Shown here one piece after another: positions 21,968-31,973 of a stretch of DNA of 64,000 nucleotides. The notes beneath the pieces were generated by a model. That model saw only the letters and a program-made list of their open reading frames with translations. It searched no databases and was not told the DNA's origin. How positions within the stretch are numbered: position 1 is the first letter of the stretch; the number at the start of each line of letters is the position of its first letter. The position numbers and the translations under genes were made by a program. The DNA comes from Viola odorata (taxonomy: Eukaryota > Streptophyta > Magnoliopsida > Malpighiales > Violaceae): positions 40,507,917 through 40,571,916 of the forward strand of contig OY829544.1 of the NCBI GenBank assembly GCA_963691705.1. The letters are read 5' to 3'.

Positions 21968-24079
21968 TTAGCCCCTTTCCCCTTCTGGGGCAGAAGGACC
22001 AATCCCGCCTTTGCTAACCTCATCCATCACGGTAGAAATATAATCAACAACCTGGGTAGGGTCATAAGAATTACCCTTGAAACGGGTTGTGAATCCAGAA
22101 ACGAAGACTTCCAAGACCTTCTTCTTCCACCATTCCTCCTTTAATGATGTCCTATCGGACTCCTCGTCTCGAGCTGATATCTTTTCGCGAAGGAGATTTT
22201 TCTTCTTCTCCAGCGCAAACTCTGCCTCTAGAACTTCCATCTTTGCTTTCCCGACAGACCTCTCTCTGTTCAATTCTTTCTGCGACTCATCGCAGAGACG
22301 TGTTAGCAACCTTGTCTGGTCTACCACTTTTTCAAGCTGCACTTTCTTAACACACAATGCTTTGGAGAAATTGCGTGACTCGCGATCATGAATCTCGAAC
22401 AGATAGTTCAGGTGACGGAAGAAATCCAGAGAATCATTCATCATATGGCGGAGATGAGCCGTCGGAGGAAGCTGAAGAAATTTCTCCTTCTCCTTCTGGG
22501 AGCCCAGCATCTCCCCTATCAAAGGCGCAGTAAACTCGTCTCTGGAAAAAGGTTGGGGAACCCCGACAACACGAAGACCATCAAAGCAGAATCCCTTCAA
22601 ATTCATACGATAGGACGGGGTCTCGTTAGGGCCGCCATAAGAAAGATTGATTGAGGGAGCCGGAGAAGAACTCTGGGAAAAAACATTCGTGATGGGAGAA
22701 AAGAACAGTTGTGGAAGGGGTTTAGGCGGTAGCCCAGCAGCTGAAACCGCAACAGAAGACGTGGCCACTACGTCAGGAATGCAATGAGAAATCAGAGAAT
22801 CGGGAGCGTCAACTGTAGGAAGAGGACATGTCGTCGGTGGGACCTCTGCCTCGATAGAGCAAGTGGCAGCCGACGCCTCAGTAACTTTCACCGGTTGGGA
22901 GGCACTCGTCTCAGGCGAAACGGCAGGAATGGGAGCAGTCGCTGCATCTACAGAAGATGTCCCGGTGGCCCGCTCGTTCGTGGCCAATCGAGGTTTTTTC
23001 TGGCGCAAGGAAGAAGCGTGACAAAGGTCCGATTTGACATCCACATCCTCATCGTCACTAGCAATCACCCTCATTGCGGTTGGGCTGGAGTTCGTCCCCT
23101 TGCGACGATCTGGTAGCCAATCTTCCACAAAGCGAGAAGCTCGGGCAGAGCTGACGGGCCTCCGCCCTCCCCGGGAAACCGTCATGACTCTCCTCCTCGG
23201 GGGTCGAGCGCTACCCTGATTGGAGCCCTCGGCAGGGGGGGAGGCTGGTAAAGTTTGAAGTGACGTTACATTTAAAGGAGCGCCAGCGTCACCTGGGAGT
23301 TAACCGTTAGCATCTTATAACAAAAGAAACGCGCAAAGATAAAAATAAAGAGAGCGCGGAAAGAGGCAGACTCACCCATAGCACACTCCTCCAGAGGCTT
23401 GAAAAAAGCAAAGTCACGGATGCGGTAGTGAGTATCTTCGTCTAATAGGGCGTTAGCTTGCTCTAACTCAGCCCTGGTCAATATCGAAGGATTCGACCAA
23501 ATGGGGCCTATCAGTTCCTAGTTGAAATTAAGACGCCAGAAAAGTGACGGTAGCTCCAGAACAAAGAAACTGCTTTTCCAATCAGCCACACCCTTCTTAA
23601 AGTCGTGAAAACGCTACCAGAACGACTGCACGAACGCGTCATCCCATCGAGGAGTAATTTCGATTAAACAATTATGGCAATTCATACTAAAGAATTTGCG
23701 AAATAAATTGAGATGAGGTAGAAATGTTCTTCAACTCGCAAGCGCGAAGAAAAGCATAAACCGCACACCAGGAAGAGGGAGTTATCTGGGCAGGATTAAG
23801 GTTATACTCCCGCAGCAGCGTTAGTATCGATTCATGAACAGGAAAACGGAAACCGTAAAGGAACATCTTAAAGTAAAGAAGCCTACTGTGACCCTACGCC
23901 GGATTATGGAGCCGCATATCACTTCCAGGGGCAAAAGGCTCATACCCAGGAGGAAAGGTAATACCATGTTCCTCCAGTTCGGCTTTCAGAACCACATCGC
24001 ATGTAAAAATACTGGGTGATTGCGCGACCTCCGGATCCATGGGTTTCCAGATAACCTGGCGAGGTCTATTTCTAGCCAT
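21968..24079 (-). pseudogene. Antisense gene 3: spliced gypsy-type transposon protein, copy I
   Basis: It starts at the Met at 24079 (MARNRPRQVIWKPMDPEV). After a TAG at 23894 the frame goes on with SRLLYFKMFLYGFRFPVHES and LNPAQITPSSWCAVYAFLRA, which aligns block by block with antisense gene 4. Frame damage follows (23500-23700), then EDTHYRIRDFAFFKPLEECA. An intron 23375-23293 (donor gtgagt, acceptor ctcccag) joins G/GT exactly in frame to the next exon (DAGAPLNVTSLQTLPASPP). That exon runs through MTVSRGGRRPV, low-complexity Ser/Ala/Pro, a coiled coil (KKVQLEKVVDQTRLLTRLCD, LEAEFALEKKKNLLREKISA) and a helical tail ending at 21968. Function unknown. It looks like a tandem duplicate of gene 4. 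Confidence 0.75.
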
Positions 24080-24570
24080 AATAAACCAGCAAAAAGGAAA
24101 TCTGAGAAGGATTGAATTGGTACCTTGAAAGGGAAGATTTACAGAGGAATCGGCGGACGATGACAGGCGGCCGAAAAGATATTCGGGGAAGAAGACGAAG
24201 GAAGATAAGAGGAAAAATTCGAAGCAAGGGCAAAAGTTTTGAAAAAAGAAAATGGCCCTTCTTAAAGGATTAAAATGCCACCGCATTAATTGAGCCACCA
24301 ATCACGCGGAGACGCGTGTAAAAAGAAGTTGAACACGTGGAAGCGCATTAAAGAAATTTAAAAAAGAGAAGTTATTCGTCGTGATTCCCCAAAAGGGCGA
24401 CAGAGTTGACCCAGTCAAAGTAACTATGAAACGATTGCCCCGGCAAGGCCCACCGCTTGCGTTGGCTGTCAACAAGACCAGCAGGCTAATGGAAAATAAC
24501 GACAAAAGAAAAAGGCAGAAAACATCATCTCATTCATAAAATGCCAATAGGCATATACAACACAAAGGCG

Positions 24571-24953
24571 TTAATCCTCATCAGCCCAGTCCGCGTCATA
24601 GCAATAATCATAGTCCTCCGGGGACGATGGTAATCCACTGTTGTAGGAAAGGGAATACTCGACAGGTTTAGGCACAAGCTTTGTCGCGTGGGCTAACTAA
24701 GAGCCTCTTTCTCGAAAAGAGGAGGAAGGGCAGACGGTGACGTCTCATCACCTTTCGATAGCATCAGGTAGTGGGGCACAAAGCCGGCAAAGAAGGACTC
24801 AAAGGTCTGCTTCTTCACTTTCACTGGTTTCTTGCGACCCTGGCGACTGGCAATACACTTGGTAGGTCTCCACGGTGGTGTCAGAGGAGAATCATCCGAA
24901 TCCGGCGAAGTCGGAGGAGTTGGCAAGGAATCACGCCTGTAAAAACCTGTCAT
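24571..24953 (-). pseudogene. Antisense gene 2: small basic-then-acidic protein
   Basis: The Met at 24953 (MTGFYRRDSLPTPPTSPDSD) opens a Pro/Ser/Asp-rich start, a basic patch (RQGRKKPVKVKK) and FESFFAGFVPHYLML. A TAG at 24693 interrupts it (one C-to-T change from CAG). Reading continues in frame to an acidic tyrosine-rich end (PSSPEDYDYCYDADWADED) with TAA/TAG near 24571. The total would be about 127 residues. A TATA-like box lies about 70 bp upstream. I recognise no family. The basic patch could be a nuclear localisation signal. Confidence 0.55.
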
Positions 24954-25020
24954 TCCAACCTGCAAAAAAGCAAGGAGAAGGAAAGGATGAAGATGAACAG
25001 GGAAAGGGGAAAGCATTTCC

Positions 25021-25029
25021 CTTAAATAG
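25021..25029 (-). promoter_or_regulatory. TATA-like box of antisense gene 2
   Basis: The minus strand reads cggctatttaagggaa about 70 bp upstream of the Met at 24953, the usual plant spacing. Confidence 0.45.
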
Positions 25030-25275
25030 CCGAGGAAGCGCTCCGATCCCCGAGCGGATCCTGAGAAATCAATTAAAATGCCTGGGAAAAATAACCGCAA
25101 TAGCAGAATCTGATCCGACACCAGCATACCTGCTCACTAAATGCGCCAATCAAAAGGCACCAAGTAACCACCCAACCACTTACCCCTGGAGAGGCGGCTT
25201 TGGAAACAGTTGAGTCAAAACATTCATTGCTAATACCCGGAACACAACCACTGAAATGGTACATCTCGAGGAAGA

Positions 25276-25294
25276 CTCATTTTCAGTTGGGCTT
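25276..25294 (+). repeat. 19-bp copy of the sequence bordering the 3' LTR
   Basis: ctcattttcagttgggctt occurs here and again at 26015-26033, one base before the 3' LTR. The second copy occupies the place of the polypurine tract, although it is not purine-rich. The nearest purine-rich run is cgggggaagaggg at about 25977-25990. Confidence 0.8.
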
Positions 25295-25456
25295 GCCACC
25301 AGCATATTCAGCCAAAGCAGCAAGAACATAAACGAGAAAAAAGAAGACTGGGAAAAGGTAAAAATAACCATTTATTTATGGCCTGAGTGGCCTTAGCGTT
25401 CAGATATGTACATGGAAGCATAAGAGAGAAGCAACAAGAGGAAACAAAGGCAGCGG

Positions 25457-25840
25457 TCAGGCATTGGACCCAGCATCATCTTCCCCTGGCACGACGGGAA
25501 TATCCCTCAAAGCGTCAGTGACGGAGGTCAGCTCAGCCGAGCAGGCCCTCATGCCCTTCAGGCAGCAGGCCAGTAAGTCCTTCCTCTGCCGCAACATCGA
25601 GGCAACCACATCAAGGTGAGCAGTGGTGGTGGCCATCTTCGCCAAGCTCTCCAAAGGACTAAAGTCCTCCAAAGATACTCCCAGCTGTTTAGACAAAATA
25701 GGGGTCAATACCCCCTGTAGTTCCAGGACATCCTCTGAGGTCTTGGTGATCATCCTCTCCAGGAAGCCGATGTCCCCTTCAGTAAGGTTTTTCAAGGTCA
25801 AGGTTTTAGAGATCAGGAAATTTCGGGTCAGCTCATCCAT
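25457..25840 (-). CDS. Antisense gene 1: small helical protein, unknown
   Basis: An intact 127-residue frame runs from the Met at 25840 (MDELTRNFLISKTLTLKNLT) to the stop at 25457. An earlier Met (25903) would add 21 hydrophobic residues, but the TATA-like box at 25902-25909 favours the later start. Composition suggests an all-helical protein (FLERMITKTSEDVLELQGVL, VVASMLRQRKDLLACCLKGM) with an acidic tail (VPGEDDAGSNA). No family is recognised. It is the promoter-distal member with respect to pol and the only antisense gene without a stop. Confidence 0.6.
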   Translation of the reverse strand: MDELTRNFLISKTLTLKNLTEGDIGFLERMITKTSEDVLELQGVLTPILSKQLGVSLEDFSPLESLAKMATTTAHLDVVASMLRQRKDLLACCLKGMRACSAELTSVTDALRDIPVVPGEDDAGSNA

Positions 25841-25901
25841 GGCGAAATATGAAAAAGAAAGGGACGAGAAAATGCGAAGAAACTTACGAAGAAGAAACTT
25901 C

Positions 25902-25909
25902 AATTTATA
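25902..25909 (-). promoter_or_regulatory. TATA-like box of antisense gene 1
   Basis: The minus strand reads gcctataaattgaag, a good plant TATA box about 65 bp upstream of the Met at 25840. Confidence 0.5.
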
Positions 25910-26034
25910 GGCCCTGACAAAAACCGTCCGAACTACCTTCTGATAAGGAAACGCTCCGATATATGGAAGAGCACCTCGGGGGAAGAGGGCGTTAGCCCTT
26001 GGTAAACACTCGGGCTCATTTTCAGTTGGGCTTA

Positions 26035-26591
26035 TGATAACAATCCGCCTATCGGCAAGGGCATTTTCATCTTACACCCTGAGAAGAGGGTACAACTACT
26101 GTTCCTACCACAAAGACAGCATCGAGGCTATCGCCTCCCTCTATGTGACTGACGCTGGGATGGTCGACATCAGCGGGGGGGTCTTGCACTCAACACTGTT
26201 ATAACAGACGGCGCTACCCCATCCCAGTCCAAGACAAGCTTCTCGTTTGGGGTGTAGGCATTGCCTCACATAGGTAACACCTACCCCGATAGCTCACTCC
26301 ACCAACGGGGAATTCTAACCCCCTCCAACGGGAGCGTTAGCCCCCTATGATCCAGATCACTCAGAAACACTCCATTTTCATCTATAAATACTTCCCCCAC
26401 AAAGGAGGAAGGTAAGTACGAATTACTGGCCCAAGCTCTACCAAATTCACTACACATACTGACTTAAGCATCGGAGTGTGTCCGCCGGAGACCCCCTCCC
26501 GCGTATTGCAGGTACTGCGGACCGTCGTGGACACTGATCTGAGAGGACCAATTTCTCCATATATCCTTCGGCAGAAGACAAATTCTTATCA
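26035..26591 (+). repeat. 3' LTR of element B
   Basis: 557 bp, same ends as 11945-12501, followed directly by the duplication catac. Nine differences from the 5' copy were counted by eye, mostly G/A or C/T. TATA box at 26383-26390. Confidence 0.95.
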
Positions 26592-26596
26592 CATAC

Positions 26597-27585
26597 CCAA
26601 GAAAAATGCATGGAATGGCTCTGTCATCCAGCTTCTGCCTTTTCTCTTTAAGTACATGTGCAAATGCTTTGCACCTAAATACTTTCAAGTGTGAGTATGA
26701 CACATCTTTACCGGCCCACTCTCTCTCGAATGTCAAAATTCAGTGGCGCTGATGGTGACCGGTTAATGATATAGCAAGCAGTGTTAACTGCTTCACCCCA
26801 AAATGGCTTTGATAGATTAGCCATTTTCAGCATGCTTCTGGCTTTCTCCATAATGGTTCGATTGTATCTTTCTGCAACACCATTATGTTGGGGAGTACCC
26901 GGTACAGTCTTTTCATATCTAATACCATGCCCTGAGCAGTAGCTATCGAACTTCTTTGATGTGTACTCACCACCATTGTCTGTTCGGAGATATTTTAGTG
27001 ATTTGCCAGTCTCCCTCTCCACCATAGTGTGAAACCTTTTGAAGCATTACAGGACTTGATCTTTCGATCGAACAAAATACACCCACAACTTTCTCGAACC
27101 ATCATCAATAAAAGTAACAAAATATTTGCTACCTCCAACGGACTCTTCCTCCAATAGTCCGCAAACATCCGAATGGACCAACTCTAACAAATCACTTTTC
27201 CTTGTAGCTACATTGCTAAAGGAAACTCTATGTTGCTTTCAGTATAAGCAGTAATCACATGGATTTATAGTTGTCTCTTTGGCAAAGTGGATGTAAGATT
27301 TCTTTGCTAGAATCTGCAAGCTCTTCTCACTCATATGAGCTAGCCTCTGGTGCCACAACTCTAGTGTAGCTTCACTGCCGCAACATTCACCTCTGACCCA
27401 AATGGTTGTACTTTTGTTTTGTACAACGTATTCCGAAGCTTTCCTCTTGCAAGAATCAATGAGCCTCTAGTGAGTTTCCATTGTTTATCACCAAAATTAT
27501 TGTGAAAACCAGCAACATCCAATACATGTGTGGAAATCAGATTCAACCGGAGATCTGGAACATGTCACACATCTTTCAGAGTTAG
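26597..27585 (-). pseudogene. Element D integrase (core and zinc finger)
   Basis: From 27585 leftward the minus strand reads the pre-integrase part (NLISTHVLDVAGFHNNFGDK), a damaged HHCC finger (HMSEKSLQILAKKSY, then CDYC), and the core. Blocks seen include VHSDVCG, YFVTFIDDGSRKLWVYFV, LRTDNGGEYTS and the Glu motif HNGVAERYNRTIMEK. WGEAVNTACYIINRSPS follows. A frameshift near 26715-26740 leads to SYSHLKVFRCKAFAHVLKEK and IPCIFLGY, where element B inserted. Several stops and frame changes are present, as expected for the oldest element. Confidence 0.9.
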
Positions 27586-28512
27586 TGTTGATACCCGAAT
27601 TTTGACGCCATTTTTAATTAATTTTAGCATTTCTGTTAATTAGTTAATTTACAGTCATTTTCAGTTGATTTACTGTCGCTAGCATTTTTAGGTGTTTCGT
27701 TGCATTTTAACATCGTCAGCTTTCGAAATCGCATTTTTAATTTTTCATCACGTATTTTCATTATTATTATCATTATTATTTTTAGACTTAAAAATCACAT
27801 TTTTAATTATCCGGCAGTCGTTCGCTAGTTTTTTCTTCATTTTAGGTCATCACATGAATTTTAGGACTTTTAGTTTTTTAGCGCATTTTTTAGTATTTTT
27901 ATTATTTTATTATTATTTTCGTTCGAGCTTTTATTGGACCCGAGTAAGTTCGCTCGGACAATAGCTTGACTTTGAAATATTTTCCATAAACTAGTTGCTA
28001 GCTTTTTTTCCGTTCGCAACGGTCTACAGCGTTTAGTGTAATTTTCGGCGTAACGTCATTATTTTTCCGTCCGAACGTTTCACGTTTTTGAACAAGAAAA
28101 TAAACACGTTAAACGGAAAATTTTCATTATTCGCTGTAGACGGTTAAACCCGTCGTATTTTTCTCTACGCGACGGTACCTTCGGCTCGAAAATTCGGAAC
28201 GTTTGTTCGCAGGAACCAGCTCGAGGCCATTTAAATCAGATAAAGGGCCATTTAATCATGGTCGTTGATCTGGTCAACCAAGGAAAGTCAACCAGATCAA
28301 CGGCCCTTGAATTACCTAGCATGGTGCACATGCACAGTGGCCGTGGAGTGCAGCGAAGCAGACCACCAGGATTACCTGCTCCCGTCGCTTCCTAGCTCAA
28401 GCCCGTAGCTTCCTATCCCGTCCAGTCATCATCACGGCTCCCCTAGCCCCGCCAGCGCACGCTCACGGCCACCACGCGCAGCCCTCGTCCCCGAAGCACG
28501 CGATCCTTTGCC

Positions 28513-28520
28513 TATAAATA
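28513..28520 (+). promoter_or_regulatory. TATA box of the element A 5' LTR
   Basis: gcctataaatacaagc is a canonical TATA box following a GC-richer promoter stretch. The same box is at 46902-46909 in the 3' LTR. Confidence 0.75.
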
Positions 28521-29614
28521 CAAGCTTTCATCCTTCGTAAAAAGGGTCCAATTTTTTTTGCAGAAGATGGCCACTACCCCTCTCCATTTTCCTTGCCAAT
28601 TCATGTACTGCTGAACCCCATTCCTTGCGCTCGATCCCCTCCTCTCTCGGCAAGCACTGTAAGCTTTTTCTCTCTCTCTAGCTTGTTGTTTCTTTCTTTA
28701 ATTTTCGTTATTACTTTAGATAATTAGTTAATTGCTTAAATTTATCCCAATTGCTTTAGTTTTAAGTTAATTTCACCACACTAGCATTGATTAAACTATT
28801 CGAACATTTAAAGTATTTATTTACTAATTAAACGGATTAATGCGCATTATTGCTGCTGTTGCATTTGTCACTGTTTGGTTGGGATTTATCTTGCTGTGAT
28901 CGCATGTTTGCGTTGTTGGAAGGGAGAGGTTTCTTTCGGGCCAAGAACCAGGCGAATTGGTCGCCTGGTTCGTCACTTCCGTCGCCGGCAGTGGCGCCGG
29001 CGACGTGAGGTTGAAGATGATGATGATATGGGCCAAATGGCCTTCGTGCAAAAAAATAAAAGAAAGGTGATGGGCTTGGCCCATCACCGTTAGAATTAAT
29101 TTTCTTGGGCCAGGAATTGTTCCTGGCCCATTCCTCCAAATTTTAAGTTGGGCCCAGCCCATTTATACTTTTTTCGAATCTTTGGTTCGTTAATTTTTTC
29201 ACGTAAAATGCTCGCACGCTTCGTATAATTATTCTTCATGATACGGGTTTATTTTTCCTATGTTGTATACATGGATTGTTTAGTTCATTTTTTTAAATAT
29301 TCGTATGCTTTCTTTATTTATTTACTTTCTCACATGCTATTTGGTTGAACATTCCTATGCTTTTAATTTCTCGTATGCTTTCAAATTCTTACATGCTTTT
29401 ATTTAAATTCTCATATACTTACATGCTTAATTTCTCTTATGCGCTGTTTCCCCGATCATATTTTTCGTATGTTCATTCTTGCGTCAACCGGTTTATTTAA
29501 TTATTTTTTTATATATATATACCTGAATTGCTTATTTCTTGTCGTGACATTTATTTTTATGTTATTTAACTTCAGTCATTTATATTTAGCAATTTAATTT
29601 CAGTCATTTAACTT

Positions 29615-30180
29615 ACCGCCTATATGGTCGGTTGTCATTTAACTTTCTGCAAATTATCAACTGCTTTTAAATTTTCGTAAATGTTCAACTGCTTTAATTT
29701 TTCGCAAACTGCTGGAAATCCTTCCGCAAATTATCAACTGTTTAATTATTCGCACTTTCAAATTCCGCAATTTACTTTCGGCAATTTAAATTCAATTATT
29801 CATTTTACCGCCTATATGGTCGGTCATATTTTAATTCTCGTAAATATCCAACTGCTTTAAATTTTCGTACTTATCATACTGCTGGAAATCCTTCCGCAAA
29901 TTATCAACTGTTTAATTTTCCGCACTTTACTTTTCCGCACTTTAAATTTTCCGCAATTTACTTTCTGCAATTTAAACTCAATTATTCATTTTTACCGCCT
30001 ACATGGTCAGTCGTATTTTAATTCTCGTAAATATCAGCTGCTTTAATTTTTCGCAAACTGCTGGAAATTCTTCCGCAAATATCAACTATTTATTTTCTGC
30101 AAATATCAACTGTTTTATTTTCTGCAAATATCAATTGTTTTATTTTCCACAACATCAACTGTTTTATTTTCTGCATTATC
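29615..30180 (+). repeat. About 190-bp tandem repeats inside the element A LTR
   Basis: accgcctatatggtcggt recurs at 29615, 29807 and 29994 (spacing 192 and 187). Between these lie repeated fragments ctgctggaaatccttccgca and atcaactgtttaatt. The 3' LTR has the same set at about 48002, 48193 and 48381, so the repeats predate this insertion. Confidence 0.8.
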
Positions 30181-31435
30181 AACCTGTTTTATTTTCTGCA
30201 AACCGTCAACTGTTTTAATTCCCTGTAAATCGTCAACTACATTTAATTTTTCTGCACTTATCAAAATCAACATTTAAATTTTCGCATGTGTTAAATCTAT
30301 CATTTCTCGCATGCCATCAACTTAGTCTCTAAATTTTCGTATGCGTCAAATCCATCATTTCTCGCATACAATCAACCGTCATCCTTTAATTTCCTGCATT
30401 TATCAAAATCAGCATTTAATTCTCGTATGCGTTAAATTCATCATTTCTCGCATACAATCAACTGTCATTTTTAAAAAAGTTCCGCACTCATGAAAGTGCT
30501 TATTTATTTCTCGAGCTATCACTAACACTCTCATTTTGTAGGTTTTAATTTCAAGCTTCGCTCGCAAGTACGCCTTTCGTTCGTTTTCATTTATTCAACG
30601 CTTTTCGTAAATATCAATCGTACGCGTGATATATAGAACTGCTAGAATTAAAATCAACCCACATGAACAACGTGTTTAAAGATTTGCTTAAAATGCCATG
30701 TTCATGTGATTTTAAATTCTCGCTTATATTGACTGCATGTACATGGGGACTTTCGATCCCACATCAATTTATCATTTCAAAAATCTATCATTTAATCTGT
30801 ACTTTGCTAAGCTATCCGATCCCACATCAGCTTTTTTCACCTCAAAATCTATCATTTAAATTTGTACTCTGTTAGCAATCCATGATAGGATCACGTAGTA
30901 ATTAATTTAATCATGCATGGCCCGATGATGAAATAAGAGGGCGCTCATTCAGTCTTGCGGAAAATTCAGTCCCATCACGTTACGGTTAGGGATAATCAAT
31001 CGATCTTGATAAACGGTAACCCCGTCCAAAAGATCTTTTTATTATTCCTGAACGGTCACGATCATAGAAAAGACTAAAGTGACGATTCCTCTGAGGGTCC
31101 CCTTTTTCAAAACGCATTTTATCAAACACCTTTTTAAACACCTCTCTCATCAACCAGTAACCATTTTCGGATGTGACTCGGGTGCCTAACACCTTCCCGA
31201 GACCATAATACGACCCCGAACATTTGTCTGGGGTCCAGACCCTTTTTTTTTGTGCCTTTAGTTTTTACTTATTATATTTCTTATGCCATGACGATTAAGG
31301 TTCCCTAAACCTAGCAACCAAATTAGGGTGGCGACTTCATTGTATGTTGCGAGGAGTCTGTTTACGCCGAGCATTGTAAGGTCTCAAATTTCATTGCACA
31401 CTCGCGAATTTTTTAATTTTCGGGGCGCAACAGTT

Positions 31436-31453
31436 TGGCGACTTCACTGGGGA
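31436..31453 (+). promoter_or_regulatory. Primer binding site of element A, tRNA-Arg type
   Basis: tggcgacttcactgggga, three bases after the LTR, matches the complement of tRNA-Arg(ACG) as I recall it (tggcgactccgctgggga). The two mismatches are C-to-T and G-to-A. Confidence 0.75.
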
Positions 31454-31973
31454 CCTTAGGGTCGGAGCCGGTTTTATCTTTTTAGAGAGGTTTTTTGTTT
31501 GTTTATTTATTTATTTGCTTTGATCAATTGCTGGTCTGTTCATTTATTTGCTTTATCAATTGTCATATGCATTTCATAGCGCCCTACACCCAGGGGACAA
31601 TTACCAAAATAGGAGGGTAGTAGTGACGCCCTAGGACACATGTCCTGGGTAGTGTTCACCAATCCCAACTCAGATGAACCCCTAAAGCCAGTCGAAAGGT
31701 TACACGATTTCGCAAGAAATCGGGACACTGGACGACACTTTAGGGACCTTTTCATGGTATCATCCGGGAACCGTTCAAGCCAGTTAGAGGTGTCGGAATT
31801 AGAGCCCCAGCACGTGCATCATGATTATACCTGTTTGTCGTGGCTCTATTTGTCTTGTTGGCATATTGACGTGATTTTTTCTATTATACGAACTGCGGAT
31901 TTCTTACACGTGCAGGTTACTTTGCATTTAAAATTTTATTTTTGTCCTATAGGACCCATCTTGCTCATTCGAC
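31454..31973 (+). other. Leader of element A
   Basis: About 520 bp between primer site and ORF1 without a gene. It contains the block at 31560-31700 that is conserved in element E (plus-strand 10-160, reversed). Confidence 0.6.

Larger units (their letters stand above)
11945..26591 (+). mobile_element. Element B: Tat-lineage Ty3-gypsy element with structured array and antisense genes
   Basis: Two 557-bp LTRs (11945-12501 and 26035-26591) begin tgataacaatccgcc and end ttatca. They are flanked by an exact 5-bp duplication catac (11940-11944 and 26592-26596). Order on the plus strand: primer site, gag, protease, RT, RNase H, second RNase H, integrase (to 18436), a six-unit structured repeat array, and then about 6.4 kb holding four minus-strand genes. 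A second RNase H after the first, and extra ORFs between integrase and the 3' LTR, are known Tat-lineage traits. The LTRs differ at 9 of 557 positions by eye. It is inserted in the integrase region of copia element D. Confidence 0.95.
27586..31432 (+). repeat. 5' LTR of element A (3847 bp)
   Basis: TG...CA ends. TATA at 28513-28520. The second half is T-rich with repeated catatgcttt-like and ccgcaaattatcaactg-like words. It keeps an extra stretch near 30770-30830 (gatcccacatca repeated) that the 3' copy lacks, and lacks a 12-bp piece that the 3' copy has near 46087. Confidence 0.95.
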
